DNA of 64,000 nt from NCBI RefSeq assembly GCF_009728995.1, contig NZ_VTZW01000016.1, positions 20,421 to 84,420 on the forward strand, in the 5' to 3' direction. Source of the DNA: Streptomonospora sp. PA3 (GTDB lineage: Bacteria; Actinomycetota; Actinomycetes; Streptosporangiales; Streptosporangiaceae). A program made the translations under genes and the position numbers. Each line of letters begins with the position of its first letter. Position 1 is the stretch's first letter. Positions 30,276-43,714 of this stretch are shown piece after piece. The notes beneath the pieces were generated by a model. That model made no database searches, had not been told where the DNA came from, and saw only the letters and a program-made list of their open reading frames with translations.

Positions 30276-32300
30276 TCAGCCCGCCTCGTTCATGCGCACG
30301 ATGAGCAGAGCGATGTCGTCGCCCCGGCCGGCCGGAGTGAGGTCGATGAGCGAGGCCGCGGCCGCCTCGACGTCGGTGGCCAGTCCGCGCAGGTCCTCGC
30401 CGACGATGCGCAGTCCCTCGTCCATGGGGACCTTCGAGCTCTCCACGAGTCCGTCGGAGCACATCAGCAGGGTGTCGCCGGCGCGCAGGCGGCGCGTGGT
30501 CACCGGGTACTTGCTGTCGCCGTCGACGCCCACCGGCGGGCCGGTCTCGGGCTCCCACAGGTCGTAGGAGTCGGGGGTGGCGATGACGGCGGGCGGCTGC
30601 CCGGCCCAGGCGGCCTGCATCTCGCCGCTGTCGAGGTCGAGCACGAGGTACCCGCAGGTGGCGAAGATGATCTCGCCGGTCTCCGACAGCAGCCGGTTGG
30701 TCTCGGCCAGCACCACGCCCGGGTCGACCTGGTTGCTGGCGTAGGCGCGGAAGGCGATGCGGATCTGGCCCATGGCCGCGGCGGCCTCGACACCGTGGCC
30801 TTGGACGTCGCCCACCACCAGGCCGACGCGGCGGCCGGGCAGGCGGATGACGTCGTAGAAGTCGCCGCAGACCCGCCAGCCGGCGCGGGCGGGCAGGTAG
30901 CGCACGGCGATGCCGAGTTCGTCGAAGCGGGCGATCTGCGGCGGCAGCATGCGGCGCTGGATGGCATCGGCGAGCTGGAGTTCCTCCTGCTGGCGCCGCA
31001 CCCGCTGCAGCGCCTGCCCGGCCAGCCCGGCGAGCGTGAGCATGAGGGCGCGCTCGTCGGGGGTGGCGTGGTGGGGCTCGCCCCAGGCGACCTGCCAGAC
31101 GCCCAGGGCCACCCGGCGGTCGCCGAAGATGGGGATGGTGGCCCAGGACTGGGCGCTGGTGCGGTGCAGGGACTCGGCGACGCCGGGGAAGCGCTCCAGG
31201 ATCTCGGCGCGGCTCTCGAAGAAGCGGGGCTGGCGGTCGGCGATGACGGCGCCGACCGGGTGGGCGACGTCGGAGGCCGACGGATCGCCGGCCGAACCCA
31301 TGGGTCCGGGTGCGTCCTCGGGTACGGGAGGCGACGGGCGCAGGCTGCCGTTCTCGACGAGCATCACGGCGGCGCCGGAGCCGCCGAAGATGGGCGCGAA
31401 CTCCTCGGTGAGCAGGCCGGTGACCTCCTCGACCGTGGTGGCGGAGACGAGTTTGGCGGCGAGGTCGGTGACCTGGCGGCCTTGGGCGGCCTCGATGCGG
31501 CGGCGGTCGGCCAGGCGGCGGATGAGCTGGACGTGCTCGGTGACGTCGTCGATGATGCCCACCAGTCGGGGGTGGTCGCCGCCGATGTAGCGCGCGCGGG
31601 CGTGCAGCGAGCGCTCGTCGCCGAGGCGGTCGAACATGCGGAAGCGCTGCTCGTAGTCGCGCCCCTGCTGGGAGGCTTCGATGGCGTCGCGGACCCGGGC
31701 GATGTCGTCGCGGTGGACGCGGGCGAGGATCTCCTCGAGCCCGCGGGCTCCCCCGGCCAGCAGCCGGCCCAGCGGCGAGGGGCCGAACAGCTCTCTCAGC
31801 CGTCCGGTGCGCAGGTCCAGGGTCCACAGGGCGGTGTCGGCGTTCTCGGTGCGCAGCTCGCTGATGACGCGGAGGGTCTCCTCCTCGCGCAGCGGCTCGC
31901 GGAAGACCACGACGACACCGGCGGGTCTGCCGTCGGGGCCGGTCTCGGGCAGCGCGCGGGCCTCGGCGACGATGCGGTGGGGGGCGCCCTCGTAGTCCGC
32001 GGTGACGAGGGCGCGCTGGTGCACGGGGGCGCCGGCGAGGGCGGCCCGGTGCAGCTCCCAGGCCGAGGCCGGGTCGGTGCCCGAGAGCGCCTCGGGCCAG
32101 GGGCGGCCGACCGAGTCGGCCTGGGCCCGCCCGGTGAACTCGGTGAACGCCTGGTTGACGAGCGCGACGCCGGCCGCCTGGTCGGCCACGATCATGGCGA
32201 TCGGAGCCGCGCCGAAGGCTGTGCCGGCCTGGCCCTGTTCACCCCCGGGCCCGGCAGCGGCACCGGCGAAGCCGTCAGTGGAGCCGGTTGCACCGTTCAC
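30276..32300 (-). CDS. PP2C SpoIIE-family phosphatase with PAS and GAF sensors
   Basis: A 674-residue soluble phosphatase: PAS (about 25-130), a second PAS/PAC (about 150-260, ending DDVTEHVQLIRRL), GAF (about 285-440), and the SpoIIE catalytic domain (about 450-670) with LQRRMLPP-type entry (here IQRRMLPPQ), CGDFYDVI, VVGDVQGHG, LLMCSDGLVESS and GRGDDIALLIVRM metal-binding motifs. Such proteins dephosphorylate anti-sigma-factor antagonists in actinomycete partner-switching systems. No anti-sigma or antagonist gene is nearby. The start is GTG 32300 (VNGATGSTDG). Confidence 0.92.
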   Translation of the reverse strand: MNGATGSTDGFAGAAAGPGGEQGQAGTAFGAAPIAMIVADQAAGVALVNQAFTEFTGRAQADSVGRPWPEALSGTDPASAWELHRAALAGAPVHQRALVTADYEGAPHRIVAEARALPETGPDGRPAGVVVVFREPLREEETLRVISELRTENADTALWTLDLRTGRLRELFGPSPLGRLLAGGARGLEEILARVHRDDIARVRDAIEASQQGRDYEQRFRMFDRLGDERSLHARARYIGGDHPRLVGIIDDVTEHVQLIRRLADRRRIEAAQGRQVTDLAAKLVSATTVEEVTGLLTEEFAPIFGGSGAAVMLVENGSLRPSPPVPEDAPGPMGSAGDPSASDVAHPVGAVIADRQPRFFESRAEILERFPGVAESLHRTSAQSWATIPIFGDRRVALGVWQVAWGEPHHATPDERALMLTLAGLAGQALQRVRRQQEELQLADAIQRRMLPPQIARFDELGIAVRYLPARAGWRVCGDFYDVIRLPGRRVGLVVGDVQGHGVEAAAAMGQIRIAFRAYASNQVDPGVVLAETNRLLSETGEIIFATCGYLVLDLDSGEMQAAWAGQPPAVIATPDSYDLWEPETGPPVGVDGDSKYPVTTRRLRAGDTLLMCSDGLVESSKVPMDEGLRIVGEDLRGLATDVEAAAASLIDLTPAGRGDDIALLIVRMNEAG

Positions 32301-32677
32301 GAATAGATCATCCCTGTATCGTCACAGACGTCCTTTTCGCGCCGTCGCGCGCTCCTCCCGGGGACATCCGATTCGGCTCAGTCTAGCCAGATCACCGCCT
32401 GTCCGTGCAGGTGAAGGATGCCTTGTCCGGAACCTGATCCGAAGCGGCCGCACCCCTGCGTTTCCATGCACCATTGAGCACAGAAGAACCGAAAAGCAAC
32501 TCGAATACCAGGAATCACACCGAAATACGCGGCCCCGTCGGGCGGCATTCGCAGAATCGTTACACCTGCGTTACCACCACCGCATAACTGCGTAAAGTCC
32601 GCATCCAGCCTAAGCCACCGGTCCGGCGAGGCGGTCACGCCCCGGTCCACCGAAAAAGTCCGGCCTAAAATTCAGTC
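32301..32677. other. Divergent intergenic region (SpoIIE phosphatase / zinc-finger gene)
   Basis: 377 bp without a gene, less GC-rich than its surroundings, especially 32480-32600 (GTTACACC, GCGTTACC, GCATAACTGCGTAAAG). It should hold the promoters of both divergent neighbours; no specific operator was recognised. Confidence 0.4.
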
Positions 32678-32818
32678 ATGCGTGAACCAATGATCCCCAC
32701 GGGCCCGGCCCTCAGGAACGCGCTCATCCTCCACAACTGGACCTGCCGCCTCTGCAGCTACAGCAATCCCGACAGCGAAGACATCTGCTGCCAACGCTGC
32801 GGAGCCGCGAAGAAGTAG
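32678..32818 (+). CDS. 46-residue RanBP2-like zinc-finger protein
   Basis: Small protein starting MREPMIPTGPALRNALILHN and ending in a zinc-finger: W21-T-C23-R-L-C26-S-Y-S-N30, then C38-Q-R-C41, followed by GAAKK. The spacing W-x-C-x2-C-x3-N-x7-C-x2-C is one residue longer than the RanBP2-type finger consensus; an extra Cys37 would allow C-x3-C instead. A TAAAAT hexamer (32666-32671) lies only 6 bp before the ATG and no Shine-Dalgarno is visible, so the mRNA may be leaderless. ATG 32690 is an alternative start. Function unknown; RNA or protein binding is a guess from the fold. Confidence 0.7.
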   Translation: MREPMIPTGPALRNALILHNWTCRLCSYSNPDSEDICCQRCGAAKK

Positions 32819-33045
32819 CAGGCATAGCCCATCCTCCGCTGCCTTCCTGCCGGGAGGAGTGTCGCGGCCGGCGAGGCGGCACGGGAAGACGCCGACGGCT
32901 GCGCGCCGGCGATACCGCCGTCAGGGGGTGTGTGCAGGACCGCCCTCGGCACCGGGGACAGTCGTCCAGACAGACCTCTGAACGGGATCGGGGAACATCA
33001 CCGACGCCGTTCCGGCCGCGGAGCGCTTGTGCTCCGGCAGGAGAA

Positions 33046-33075
33046 CGGCCCGGAGCCGCGCGCGTCTCCGGGCCG
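33046..33075 (-). terminator. Hairpin terminator after aspS
   Basis: A perfect 10-bp stem CGGCCCGGAG / CTCCGGGCCG with a 10-nt loop, 18 bp beyond the aspS stop. A second smaller hairpin GGAGC/GCTCC lies just beyond (33019-33034). Confidence 0.65.
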
Positions 33076-33092
33076 CGTCGTTCGCCCGCCGA

Positions 33093-34832
<1,740 letters not shown>

Positions 34833-35052
34833 CGGAGTTCTCCTTCGGTGTCTCACGTACCTACTCATCTTGCCTGACCTGCGCGCCGGTCCGGTCCCGC
34901 GCGGGGAGGGCCCGGGCCGCCGGGAGGGCGCTGCCGCGGTCATGCGGAGCAGGCAGGGCTGCGGTCGGCGTGCTCGCCGTGGGGCGGCACGGCTGCTGCG
35001 GGGCGGCTGACCCCGCGGGCCGTCGGCGCGGCGCGTCGGGCCCGTGGGCGGG

Positions 35053-35739
35053 TCAGCGCCCCGGGATATCGCCCAGGAACGGATTGGTCGCACGCTCGCG
35101 GCCGATGGTGGTCTGAGGGCCGTGGCCCGGCCGGACGTCGGTGCCGTCGGGCCAATCGCGGCAGACGCGCTCCAGGCTGCGCATGATCTCGGCGTGGTCC
35201 CCGCCGGGGAAGTCGGTGCGCCCGATGGAGCCGGCGAAGAGGAGGTCGCCCGTGAACAGCACGGGTTCGTCCCCGGTGCCGGAAGCGAGCCCGTAGCAGA
35301 CCGACCCGGGGGTGTGGCCGGGCACGTGCTCGACCGACAGCTCCAGTCCGGCCAGCGCGAGCGTCTCGCCGCCCGAGAGTTCGCGCAGGTCCGCGGGCTC
35401 CTCCAGGTTCGCCTGGCCCAGCAGCGCCGACAGCTGGGAGGCGAGCGCGGGGTCGAGCCCCTTGGCCGGGTCGGTCAGCAGCGGCCTGTCGGCGCCGTGC
35501 ACGTAGACGGGGACGCTGTGGGCGCGGGCCACGTCGGCCGCCGACCAGATGTGGTCGAAGTGGCCGTGGGTCAGCAGCACGGCCGAAGGCACCAGGTCGT
35601 GCTGGACGAGGAGGGAGGAGAGCCGCTCCGCGGCGTCCTGGCCGGGGTCGACGACGACGCACTCCGCTGCCCGATCCTCCGCCGCGACGATGTAGCAGTT
35701 CGCGGCGAGCGGCCCTGCGGGGAAAGCGGAGATGAACAC
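35053..35739 (-). CDS. MBL-fold metallo-hydrolase (glyoxalase II-like)
   Basis: A 228-residue metallo-beta-lactamase-fold hydrolase with THGHFDH (H58, H60, D62, H63), [25 protein letters not shown] and [13 protein letters not shown], the pattern of hydroxyacylglutathione-hydrolase-like proteins. Proteins of this type lie near rel and aminoacyl-tRNA synthetase genes in many actinobacteria. Thiol-ester substrate unknown. Divergent from the DUF349 gene. Confidence 0.88.
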   Translation of the reverse strand: MFISAFPAGPLAANCYIVAAEDRAAECVVVDPGQDAAERLSSLLVQHDLVPSAVLLTHGHFDHIWSAADVARAHSVPVYVHGADRPLLTDPAKGLDPALASQLSALLGQANLEEPADLRELSGGETLALAGLELSVEHVPGHTPGSVCYGLASGTGDEPVLFTGDLLFAGSIGRTDFPGGDHAEIMRSLERVCRDWPDGTDVRPGHGPQTTIGRERATNPFLGDIPGR

Positions 35740-36176
35740 GGTGGGTGCCGACTTCCTCTCGGACGATGGTGCGATCGGGTGCGCAGCGGGCGCGGCGGCG
35801 GCCCGCCGTACCGTGCCCGGAACCCGAGCCTACCGAGGTGCGCGCGCGGCGGCGACCGGGTTGCGCGGTGCCCCGATCGCGCACGTCGTGCCAACACATC
35901 ACCATTCGATCACCGCCGGACGCACGACTCTTTGCCAATCGCCCCGTCAGTGTCATATTGGTCGCGTCGCACCCGCCCGGTGTGTCCGGACGGCATGCCT
36001 CGACGCGGCTTTCGGTCGCTGATGTGCGACGACGCTGACAGGAGGCGGACGGTGTCCGGTGAGGTGTGCGGATATCGTGCTTAGTCACGGCGGTTCACAC
36101 CGGCTCTTTTCGAAGCCGCCGCCGGACCACCCGGACCTGGCCGCAGGCGCCAGGCTCATGACTGCTGGAGGACACG
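35740..36176. other. Divergent intergenic region upstream of the DUF349 gene
   Basis: 437 bp without a gene. The left part is the leader of the MBL hydrolase. At 35932-35937 TTGCCA and at 35954-35959 CATATT are 16 bp apart on the plus strand, a candidate sigma-70-type promoter for the DUF349 gene in an AT-richer patch; the resulting 5' leader would be about 210 nt. No other structure is convincing. Confidence 0.35.
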
Positions 36177-37409
36177 GTGACCACGGACCCCTGGGGCCGC
36201 GTTGACGACGACGGCACGGTCTACGTGCGCACGAGCGAGGGCGAGCGCGTCGTCGGATCGTGGCAGGCGGGCGCGCCCGAGGAGGCCCTCGCGTTCTTCC
36301 GCCGCAAGTACGACGCCCTGGTGACCGAGGTCGAACTGCTGGAGAAGCGGCTGCGCACCACCGACCTGTCGGCCTCCCAGGCCCTGTCGAGCATCGACAA
36401 GCTGCGCACCGCGGTGCGCGATGCCAACGCCGTGGGCGACCTCGACGCGCTGTCGCGGCGCCTGGACGTGCTGACCGAGCAGGCCGAGAAGCGCAGGGTC
36501 GAGCAGAAGCAGGCCCAGGAGCAGGCGCGCACCGAGGCCCGCGAGGTCAAGGAGCGCATCGTCGCCGAGGCCGAGCGCGTCGCCGCCGAGACCACGCACT
36601 GGAAGTCCGGCGGCGAGCGCATGCGCCAGCTGATCGACGAGTGGAAGGCGGCCCCCCGCACCGACCGGCCCACCGAGCAGGCGCTGTGGAAGCGGATGTC
36701 GGCCGCGCGCAACTCCTTCTCCAAGCGCCGCAAGGCCTACTTCGCCGGGCTCGACCAGCAGCGCGAGCAGGTGCGCCAGGAGAAGGAGCGCATCGTCGCC
36801 GAGGCCGAGGCCCTGGCCGACTCCACCGACTGGGGACCCACCTCGGGCCGCTACCGCGAGCTGATGCAGCAGTGGAAGGCCAGCGGCCGCGCCGACCGCG
36901 CCAGCGAGGACAAGCTGTGGGGCCGGTTCAAGGCGGCCCAGGACCGGTTCTTCCAGGCGCGCAACGCCGTCTTCGCCGAGCGCGACGCCGAGCTGCGGGT
37001 CAACGCCGAGGCCAAGGAGCGCATCCTGGAGGACGCCCGCCGGGAGCTGGCCGAGATCTCCGACCCGCGGGCGGCCCGCGCGCGGCTGCGCGACTTCCAG
37101 GAGGCCTGGGAGGAGGCGGGCCCGCTGCCCCGCGACCAGCGCGACCGGCTGGAGGGCGCCTTCCGCAAGATCGAGGACGAGGTCCGCAGAGCCGAGGACC
37201 ACGAGTGGCAGCGCACCAATCCCGAGGGGCGGGCGCGGGCCGAGTCCACGGCCACCCGGCTGCGCGACTCCATCGCACAGTTGGAGGGCGATCTGGAGCA
37301 CGCCAAGGCGCGCGGCAACGACCGCCGGGTCCGCGAGATCGAGGAGGCGCTGAGCGCCCGCCGGTCCTGGCTGGACGAGGCCGAGAAGGCGCTGGACGAG
37401 ATGAGCTGA
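36177..37409 (+). CDS. DUF349 domain-containing protein
   Basis: A 410-residue, highly charged, mostly helical protein with repeated DUF349 units recognisable by WKSGGERMRQLIDEWKAAPR and WGPTSGRYRELMQQWKASGR, each followed by a basic helix, and coiled-coil ends (EVELLEKRLRTTDL; LEGDLEHAKARGNDRRVRE). The start is GTG 36177 with GGAGG 6 bp upstream. DUF349 proteins are widespread in actinobacteria next to rel; function unknown, nucleic-acid or ribosome association has been suggested for relatives. Confidence 0.92.
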   Translation: MTTDPWGRVDDDGTVYVRTSEGERVVGSWQAGAPEEALAFFRRKYDALVTEVELLEKRLRTTDLSASQALSSIDKLRTAVRDANAVGDLDALSRRLDVLTEQAEKRRVEQKQAQEQARTEAREVKERIVAEAERVAAETTHWKSGGERMRQLIDEWKAAPRTDRPTEQALWKRMSAARNSFSKRRKAYFAGLDQQREQVRQEKERIVAEAEALADSTDWGPTSGRYRELMQQWKASGRADRASEDKLWGRFKAAQDRFFQARNAVFAERDAELRVNAEAKERILEDARRELAEISDPRAARARLRDFQEAWEEAGPLPRDQRDRLEGAFRKIEDEVRRAEDHEWQRTNPEGRARAESTATRLRDSIAQLEGDLEHAKARGNDRRVREIEEALSARRSWLDEAEKALDEMS

Positions 37410-37469
37410 GCCGGCCGCGGGCGCGGCGGCCGGCCCGCTGGGACCGCCGCGCCCGGGCTCGAGCCCGGC

Positions 37470-37799
37470 CTAGTGCTTGGCCACGGTGAGCACGACCGCG
37501 GAGTCCTCCAGGGCCTCCAGCGAGTGGCTCTTCTGGGGCACGACGATCAGGTCGTTGGCCCTGCCCTCCCAACTGTCGCCGTCGGCGTCGAGCCGGACCC
37601 GGCCGCGCACCACCAGGACGGTGGCCTCGCCCGGGTTGGGGTGCTCGGAGAGGGAGTTGCCCCGGGTGAGGGCGATGAGGGTCTGGCGGAGGGTGTGCTC
37701 GTGCCCGCCGAAGAACGTCTCGGAACTGCGTCCGGCGGAGGCGGCCTGGGCCGTCTCCAGGTGCTTTCGTGCCAGGGCGTCCAGCGACAACTTGTTCAT
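37470..37799 (-). CDS. Cupin-domain protein
   Basis: A 109-residue single-domain cupin. HPNPGEATVLVVRGRVRLDADGDSWEG is the first cupin motif and DLIVVPQKSHSLEALEDS the second, though the canonical metal-binding His/Glu set is incomplete (no HxH). Start ATG 37799 (MNKLSLDALARKHLETA). It lies between the convergent DUF349 gene and rel. Small LuxR-independent cupins of this form are of unknown role. Confidence 0.8.
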   Translation of the reverse strand: MNKLSLDALARKHLETAQAASAGRSSETFFGGHEHTLRQTLIALTRGNSLSEHPNPGEATVLVVRGRVRLDADGDSWEGRANDLIVVPQKSHSLEALEDSAVVLTVAKH

Positions 37800-37879
37800 G
37801 TTCGACAGTCTGACCGCTGCGCAGCGCCTCACACCCGCAAAACGCCGCGGACGCGCCGCGCCGGGCGCTGAGCGGCCGC

Positions 37880-40327
<2,448 letters not shown>

Positions 40328-40443
40328 CCCTCCCGCGGCGTGCTCCGGGGGCCGGGTCCGCTCCTCGTGTCGGGAGGGGTACCGCGCCGCGACGGTGGTC
40401 GCCGTCGCACGGCCCGCCGGGTCGACGTCTGCGTGTTAAACGT

Positions 40444-40456
40444 CAGGTGTCACCTG
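40444..40456. promoter_or_regulatory. Perfect palindrome upstream of rel
   Basis: CAGGTG-T-CACCTG, arms of 6 bp with one central base, about 117 bp upstream of the rel start in the 243-bp apt-rel gap. It could be an operator; no regulator can be named. Confidence 0.35.
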
Positions 40457-40570
40457 TACCAACGCGTCGCCGCAGCTCTGTATGCCCGCGAGTCTACTGC
40501 CGCGCCGCAGCGGGGTTCGCGTGTCAGGGCCGCAGCAGCGGTTCCGTGCGAGCCCCGGAGGCCGGATCTC

Positions 40571-41113
40571 TTACAGCACGGCCAGCGCGTGCAGCTCCAC
40601 GTCGGTCAGCTTCCGCCGGCCCTGGAGGAACCCGAGTTCCACGAGGACCGAGAATCCAACGACGGTACCACCCGCCTTGTCCACCAGTTCCACCGCGGCC
40701 CGTCCTGTACCGCCGGTGGCGAGGACGTCGTCGACGATCACGACGCGGCTGCCCGGACTGACGGCGTCGGCGTGCATCTCGACCGTCGCTGAGCCGTACT
40801 CCAGATCGTAGGACGCGCGGTGGGTCTCGCGCGGGAGTTTCCCGGCCTTGCGCACGGGCACGAAGCCGGCCCCCAGTTCGAGCGCGACCGGGGCGGCGAG
40901 GATGAAGCCGCGGGCCTCCAGCCCGAGGACGGCGTCCACCGAGCCCTTCTCGTAGTGGTCGGCGATCCCCTCGACCACGGCCCGCAGGGAGGCGGGCTCG
41001 GCCAGCAGCGGGGTGATGTCCTTGAAGACGACCCCTTCCTCGGGGAAGTCGGGGACGTCGCGCAGGCCGGCCTTGATGCGGGCGCTCAGATCGGCGGGCT
41101 GGTCAGCGGGCAT
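40571..41113 (-). CDS. apt: Adenine phosphoribosyltransferase
   Basis: Purine salvage: adenine + PRPP to AMP. The 180-residue protein has FPEEGVVFKDITPLL near the N-terminus, GLEARGFILAAPVA, RKAGKLPRET and the PRPP loop VVIVDDVLATGGTGRAA. Normal length. It lies between yajC and rel. In related genomes secD and secF come between yajC and apt; here they do not. Confidence 0.95.
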   Translation of the reverse strand: MPADQPADLSARIKAGLRDVPDFPEEGVVFKDITPLLAEPASLRAVVEGIADHYEKGSVDAVLGLEARGFILAAPVALELGAGFVPVRKAGKLPRETHRASYDLEYGSATVEMHADAVSPGSRVVIVDDVLATGGTGRAAVELVDKAGGTVVGFSVLVELGFLQGRRKLTDVELHALAVL

Positions 41114-41222
41114 GGCGGAGGGATCCTCGTCATCGTCGTCGGCACGGGAGCGGCTGGCGGGCCGCGCCCGGCGGCCGCGGGGGGTGGGCGGGGCGCGGGG
41201 CGGGCGCGGGCGCGCGAAGGCG

Positions 41223-41246
41223 ACGGGCCCCGCGCACGGGGCCCGT
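41223..41246 (-). terminator. Hairpin terminator after yajC
   Basis: A perfect 10-bp stem ACGGGCCCCG / CGGGGCCCGT with tetraloop CGCA, 15 bp beyond the yajC stop and 110 bp before the apt start. It suggests that the ruv-yajC transcript ends here rather than reading into apt. Confidence 0.65.
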
Positions 41247-41261
41247 GGCGTCGCGTCGGGC

Positions 41262-41660
41262 CTACCTGGGGCCGTCGTTCTTGTCGTCGTTGCCCGGGAA
41301 GTCGGGCCGGTCCTCGACCGGGGTGTCGTCGGTCACGCCGCCGTCGGGCTTGACGACGTCTCCGACGCCCGCCTTGAGCATCCGGATGCGCGTGCCCGGG
41401 GAGATCTCCAGCTCGATCTCGTTGTCGCGCACCTCGACGACCGTGGCGTAGAAGCCGGCCTTGGTCAGCACTTCGACACCCGGCTGCAGTTCGCTCTGCA
41501 TCTTGGTCTCCTGCTGCTTGCGCTTCTGCTGCGGGCGCAGGATCAGCAGCCAGAAGACCAGCGCGATCAGCACGAACGGCAGGATCATCCCGAGGAGCCC
41601 ACTGCCTTCCTGGGCGCCCTCGGCCAATATCGTCTGGGCCAGCACGGGGTGTCCTTCCAT
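41262..41660 (-). CDS. yajC: Preprotein translocase accessory subunit YajC
   Basis: A small single-pass protein of the SecDF-YajC complex. 132 residues: a short periplasmic N-terminus, membrane helix LLGMILPFVLIALVFWLLIL (about 22-41), the basic RPQQKRKQQETKMQSELQPG motif, and a cytoplasmic tail with KAGFYATVVEVRDNEIELEI. Its normal partners secD/secF are not beside it. Confidence 0.92.
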   Translation of the reverse strand: MEGHPVLAQTILAEGAQEGSGLLGMILPFVLIALVFWLLILRPQQKRKQQETKMQSELQPGVEVLTKAGFYATVVEVRDNEIELEISPGTRIRMLKAGVGDVVKPDGGVTDDTPVEDRPDFPGNDDKNDGPR

Positions 41661-41879
41661 CTGTTGTTCCGACCTTCGCTCGCCGCGCCGCCACTGCGGG
41701 GCACGGCCGCGTCACGGCAGTCGCCGTCGCAGGTCAACGTGCGGACGGCGAAGCGTGTTCCCCTCGGCCGGGGTGCCGCGGGCATCGTTGCCGTTTCGCA
41801 AGGTCCGGTCCCCAGCTTACCTACCGGCCGTCCGGTTTCCGCCGCGGAACGTTTCGCGCGGCGAGGAGTCCAGGGGGCG

Positions 41880-41935
41880 GGTTGCGGCAACGGGGCGGTG
41901 ATGCGCCAAGTGCTGTGCCCCCATTGCCGCACCTC
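41880..41935. repeat. Reduced copy of the dispersed palindromic element
   Basis: Only the outer arms remain: TTGCGGCAACGGGG at 41881 and CCCCCATTGCCGCAC at 41917 flank about 22 bp with no core hairpin or tandem units. The arms match TGCGGCAATGGG / CCCATTGCCGCA of the full copies. It is in the 327-bp gap between ruvB and yajC, which otherwise holds nothing recognisable. Confidence 0.6.
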
Positions 41936-41987
41936 AGCGGTTCCCGGCTCCTGCGGTGCCCGGAGGGCGCCTTCGGCCCACCCCGGT

Positions 41988-43079
41988 CTAGGTCGCACCG
42001 CCCGCTTCGGGCGCCTCGGCCGGACGGGCGGCGGCCGCGCTGTCGGCGGCGGCAGCGGCGCCGAACGCGGCGTCGGGCGGCGGCTCGATGCCCAGATGGC
42101 TCCAGGCGTCGGGGGTGGCGATGCGGCCGCGCGGGGTGCGGGCGATGAAACCCGAGCGCACCAGGAAGGGCTCGGCGACCACCTCGACGGTCTCGGGTTC
42201 CTCGCCCACCGCCACGGCCAGGGTCGACAGGCCCACCGGGCCCCCGCGGAACTTGCCGCACAGCGCCTCCAGCACGGCGCGGTCCAGCCGGTCCAGTCCG
42301 TGCCCGTCGACCTCGAACAGCGCCAGCGCCGAGCACGCGGTCTCCAGGGTGAGGCGGCCGTCGCCGTGCACCTCGGCGTAGTCGCGCACGCGCCGCAGCA
42401 GCCGGTTGGCGATGCGGGGGGTGCCGCGCGAGCGGCCGGCGATCTCGGCGGCGGCGTCGGCGTCGACCTCGACGCCCAGCAGCCCGGCCGAGCGGTGCAG
42501 GATCCGCTCCAGGTCGGGAGCGGTGTAGAAGTCCATGTGCGCGGTGAAGCCGAAGCGGTCGCGCAGCGGCGCCGGCAGCAGGCCGGCCCGCGTGGTGGCA
42601 CCGACGAGGGTGAAGGGGGCGATCTCCAGTGGGATCGCGGTGGCGCCCGGCCCCTTGCCGACCATCACGTCCACCCGGAAGTCCTCCATGGCGACGTAGA
42701 GCATCTCCTCGGCGGGGCGCGCCATGCGGTGGATCTCGTCGAGGAACAGCACTTCGCCCTCGTGCAGGGTCGACAGCACAGCGGCGAGGTCGCCGGAGCG
42801 CTCGATCGCCGGACCGGAGCTGATCCGCAGCGGGGCGCCGAGCTCGGCCGCGATGATCATGGCCAGCGTGGTCTTGCCCAGGCCGGGTCCGCCCGACAGC
42901 AGCACGTGGTCGGGCGCGCGGCCGCGCCGCTGGGCGCCGCGCAGCACCAGCGACAGCTGCTCGCGGACCCGTTCCTGGCCGACGAAGTCCTCCAACCGCC
43001 GCGGGCGCAGCGCGCCCTCCAGCGCACGCTCGTCCAGGTCGGCCTCGGCCGAGACGGCGTCTCGCTCGTAGTCGCTCAT
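41988..43079 (-). CDS. ruvB: Holliday junction branch-migration ATPase RuvB
   Basis: The hexameric AAA+ motor of RuvABC. The 363-residue protein has Walker [10 protein letters not shown] (63-71), Walker [10 protein letters not shown] (DEIH 114-117), [19 protein letters not shown] (sensor 1 and Arg finger) and the winged-helix C-domain. The last 40 residues are Ala-rich and variable. It follows ruvA by 12 bp. Confidence 0.97.
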   Translation of the reverse strand: MSDYERDAVSAEADLDERALEGALRPRRLEDFVGQERVREQLSLVLRGAQRRGRAPDHVLLSGGPGLGKTTLAMIIAAELGAPLRISSGPAIERSGDLAAVLSTLHEGEVLFLDEIHRMARPAEEMLYVAMEDFRVDVMVGKGPGATAIPLEIAPFTLVGATTRAGLLPAPLRDRFGFTAHMDFYTAPDLERILHRSAGLLGVEVDADAAAEIAGRSRGTPRIANRLLRRVRDYAEVHGDGRLTLETACSALALFEVDGHGLDRLDRAVLEALCGKFRGGPVGLSTLAVAVGEEPETVEVVAEPFLVRSGFIARTPRGRIATPDAWSHLGIEPPPDAAFGAAAAADSAAAARPAEAPEAGGAT

Positions 43080-43091
43080 CGTGGGAGCCTC

Positions 43092-43706
43092 CTACACCCT
43101 GCTGAGCCTGCGCAGCGCGCTGCGCAGCAGCAGAGCCACGTCGGGGGCGTCCGCTGCCTCGGGGGCGACCGCATCGGCGGCGGCCTCGGCGTCCTTGGCC
43201 GACCAGCCGAGGTTGACCAGTCCCGAGACCACCTGCGGGCGCCACGGCGCCGCGGCCCCGACCGCGGTGCCGCCGTGCTCGGCGACGGCCGGGTCGGCGG
43301 CCGGGGGCGGGCCGAGCTTGTCGTGCAGCTCCAGGGCGATGCGCTGGGCACCCTTGGGGCCGATTCCGGGGACGCGGGTGAGGGCGGCGGTGTCCTCGGC
43401 GGCCACGGCCGCGCGCAGCGCGTCGGGGGTGTGCACGGCCAGGATGCCCAGGGCCAGGCGCGGGCCCACGCCGCTCGCCTGCTGGAGGCGCTCGAACACG
43501 TCGCGCTCGTCGTCGTCGGCGAAGCCGTAGAGGGTCAGCGAGTCCTCGCGGACCACCAGCGAGGTGGCGACGGTCGCCTGCTCGCCCACCCGCAGGCCCG
43601 CCAGCGTCGCCGGCGTGCAGTGCACGGTCATGCCGACGCCGCCGACCTCGATCACGGCCGCCCCGCCGGTGCGGGCGGCCACCCGGCCGCTGAGGAACGC
43701 GATCAC
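43092..43706 (-). CDS. ruvA: Holliday junction-binding protein RuvA
   Basis: Tetramer that binds four-way junctions and loads RuvB. The 204-residue protein has the N-terminal OB domain ([20 protein letters not shown]), helix-hairpin-helix motifs [11 protein letters not shown] and [16 protein letters not shown], and the C-terminal domain III that contacts RuvB ([18 protein letters not shown]). I chose GTG 43706 (MIAFLSGR) because the family starts there; GTG 43718 overlaps the ruvC stop and would add four residues. Confidence 0.96.
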   Translation of the reverse strand: MIAFLSGRVAARTGGAAVIEVGGVGMTVHCTPATLAGLRVGEQATVATSLVVREDSLTLYGFADDDERDVFERLQQASGVGPRLALGILAVHTPDALRAAVAAEDTAALTRVPGIGPKGAQRIALELHDKLGPPPAADPAVAEHGGTAVGAAAPWRPQVVSGLVNLGWSAKDAEAAADAVAPEAADAPDVALLLRSALRRLSRV

Positions 43707-43714
43707 GGCTGAGG

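Noticed and set aside
27156-32306. A 1716-codon plus-strand open frame crossing the kinase-like, rarA and SpoIIE genes.
   Set aside because: It is out of frame with the kinase-like gene and antisense to rarA and the phosphatase; it has no motifs and reflects the lack of stops in very GC-rich DNA.
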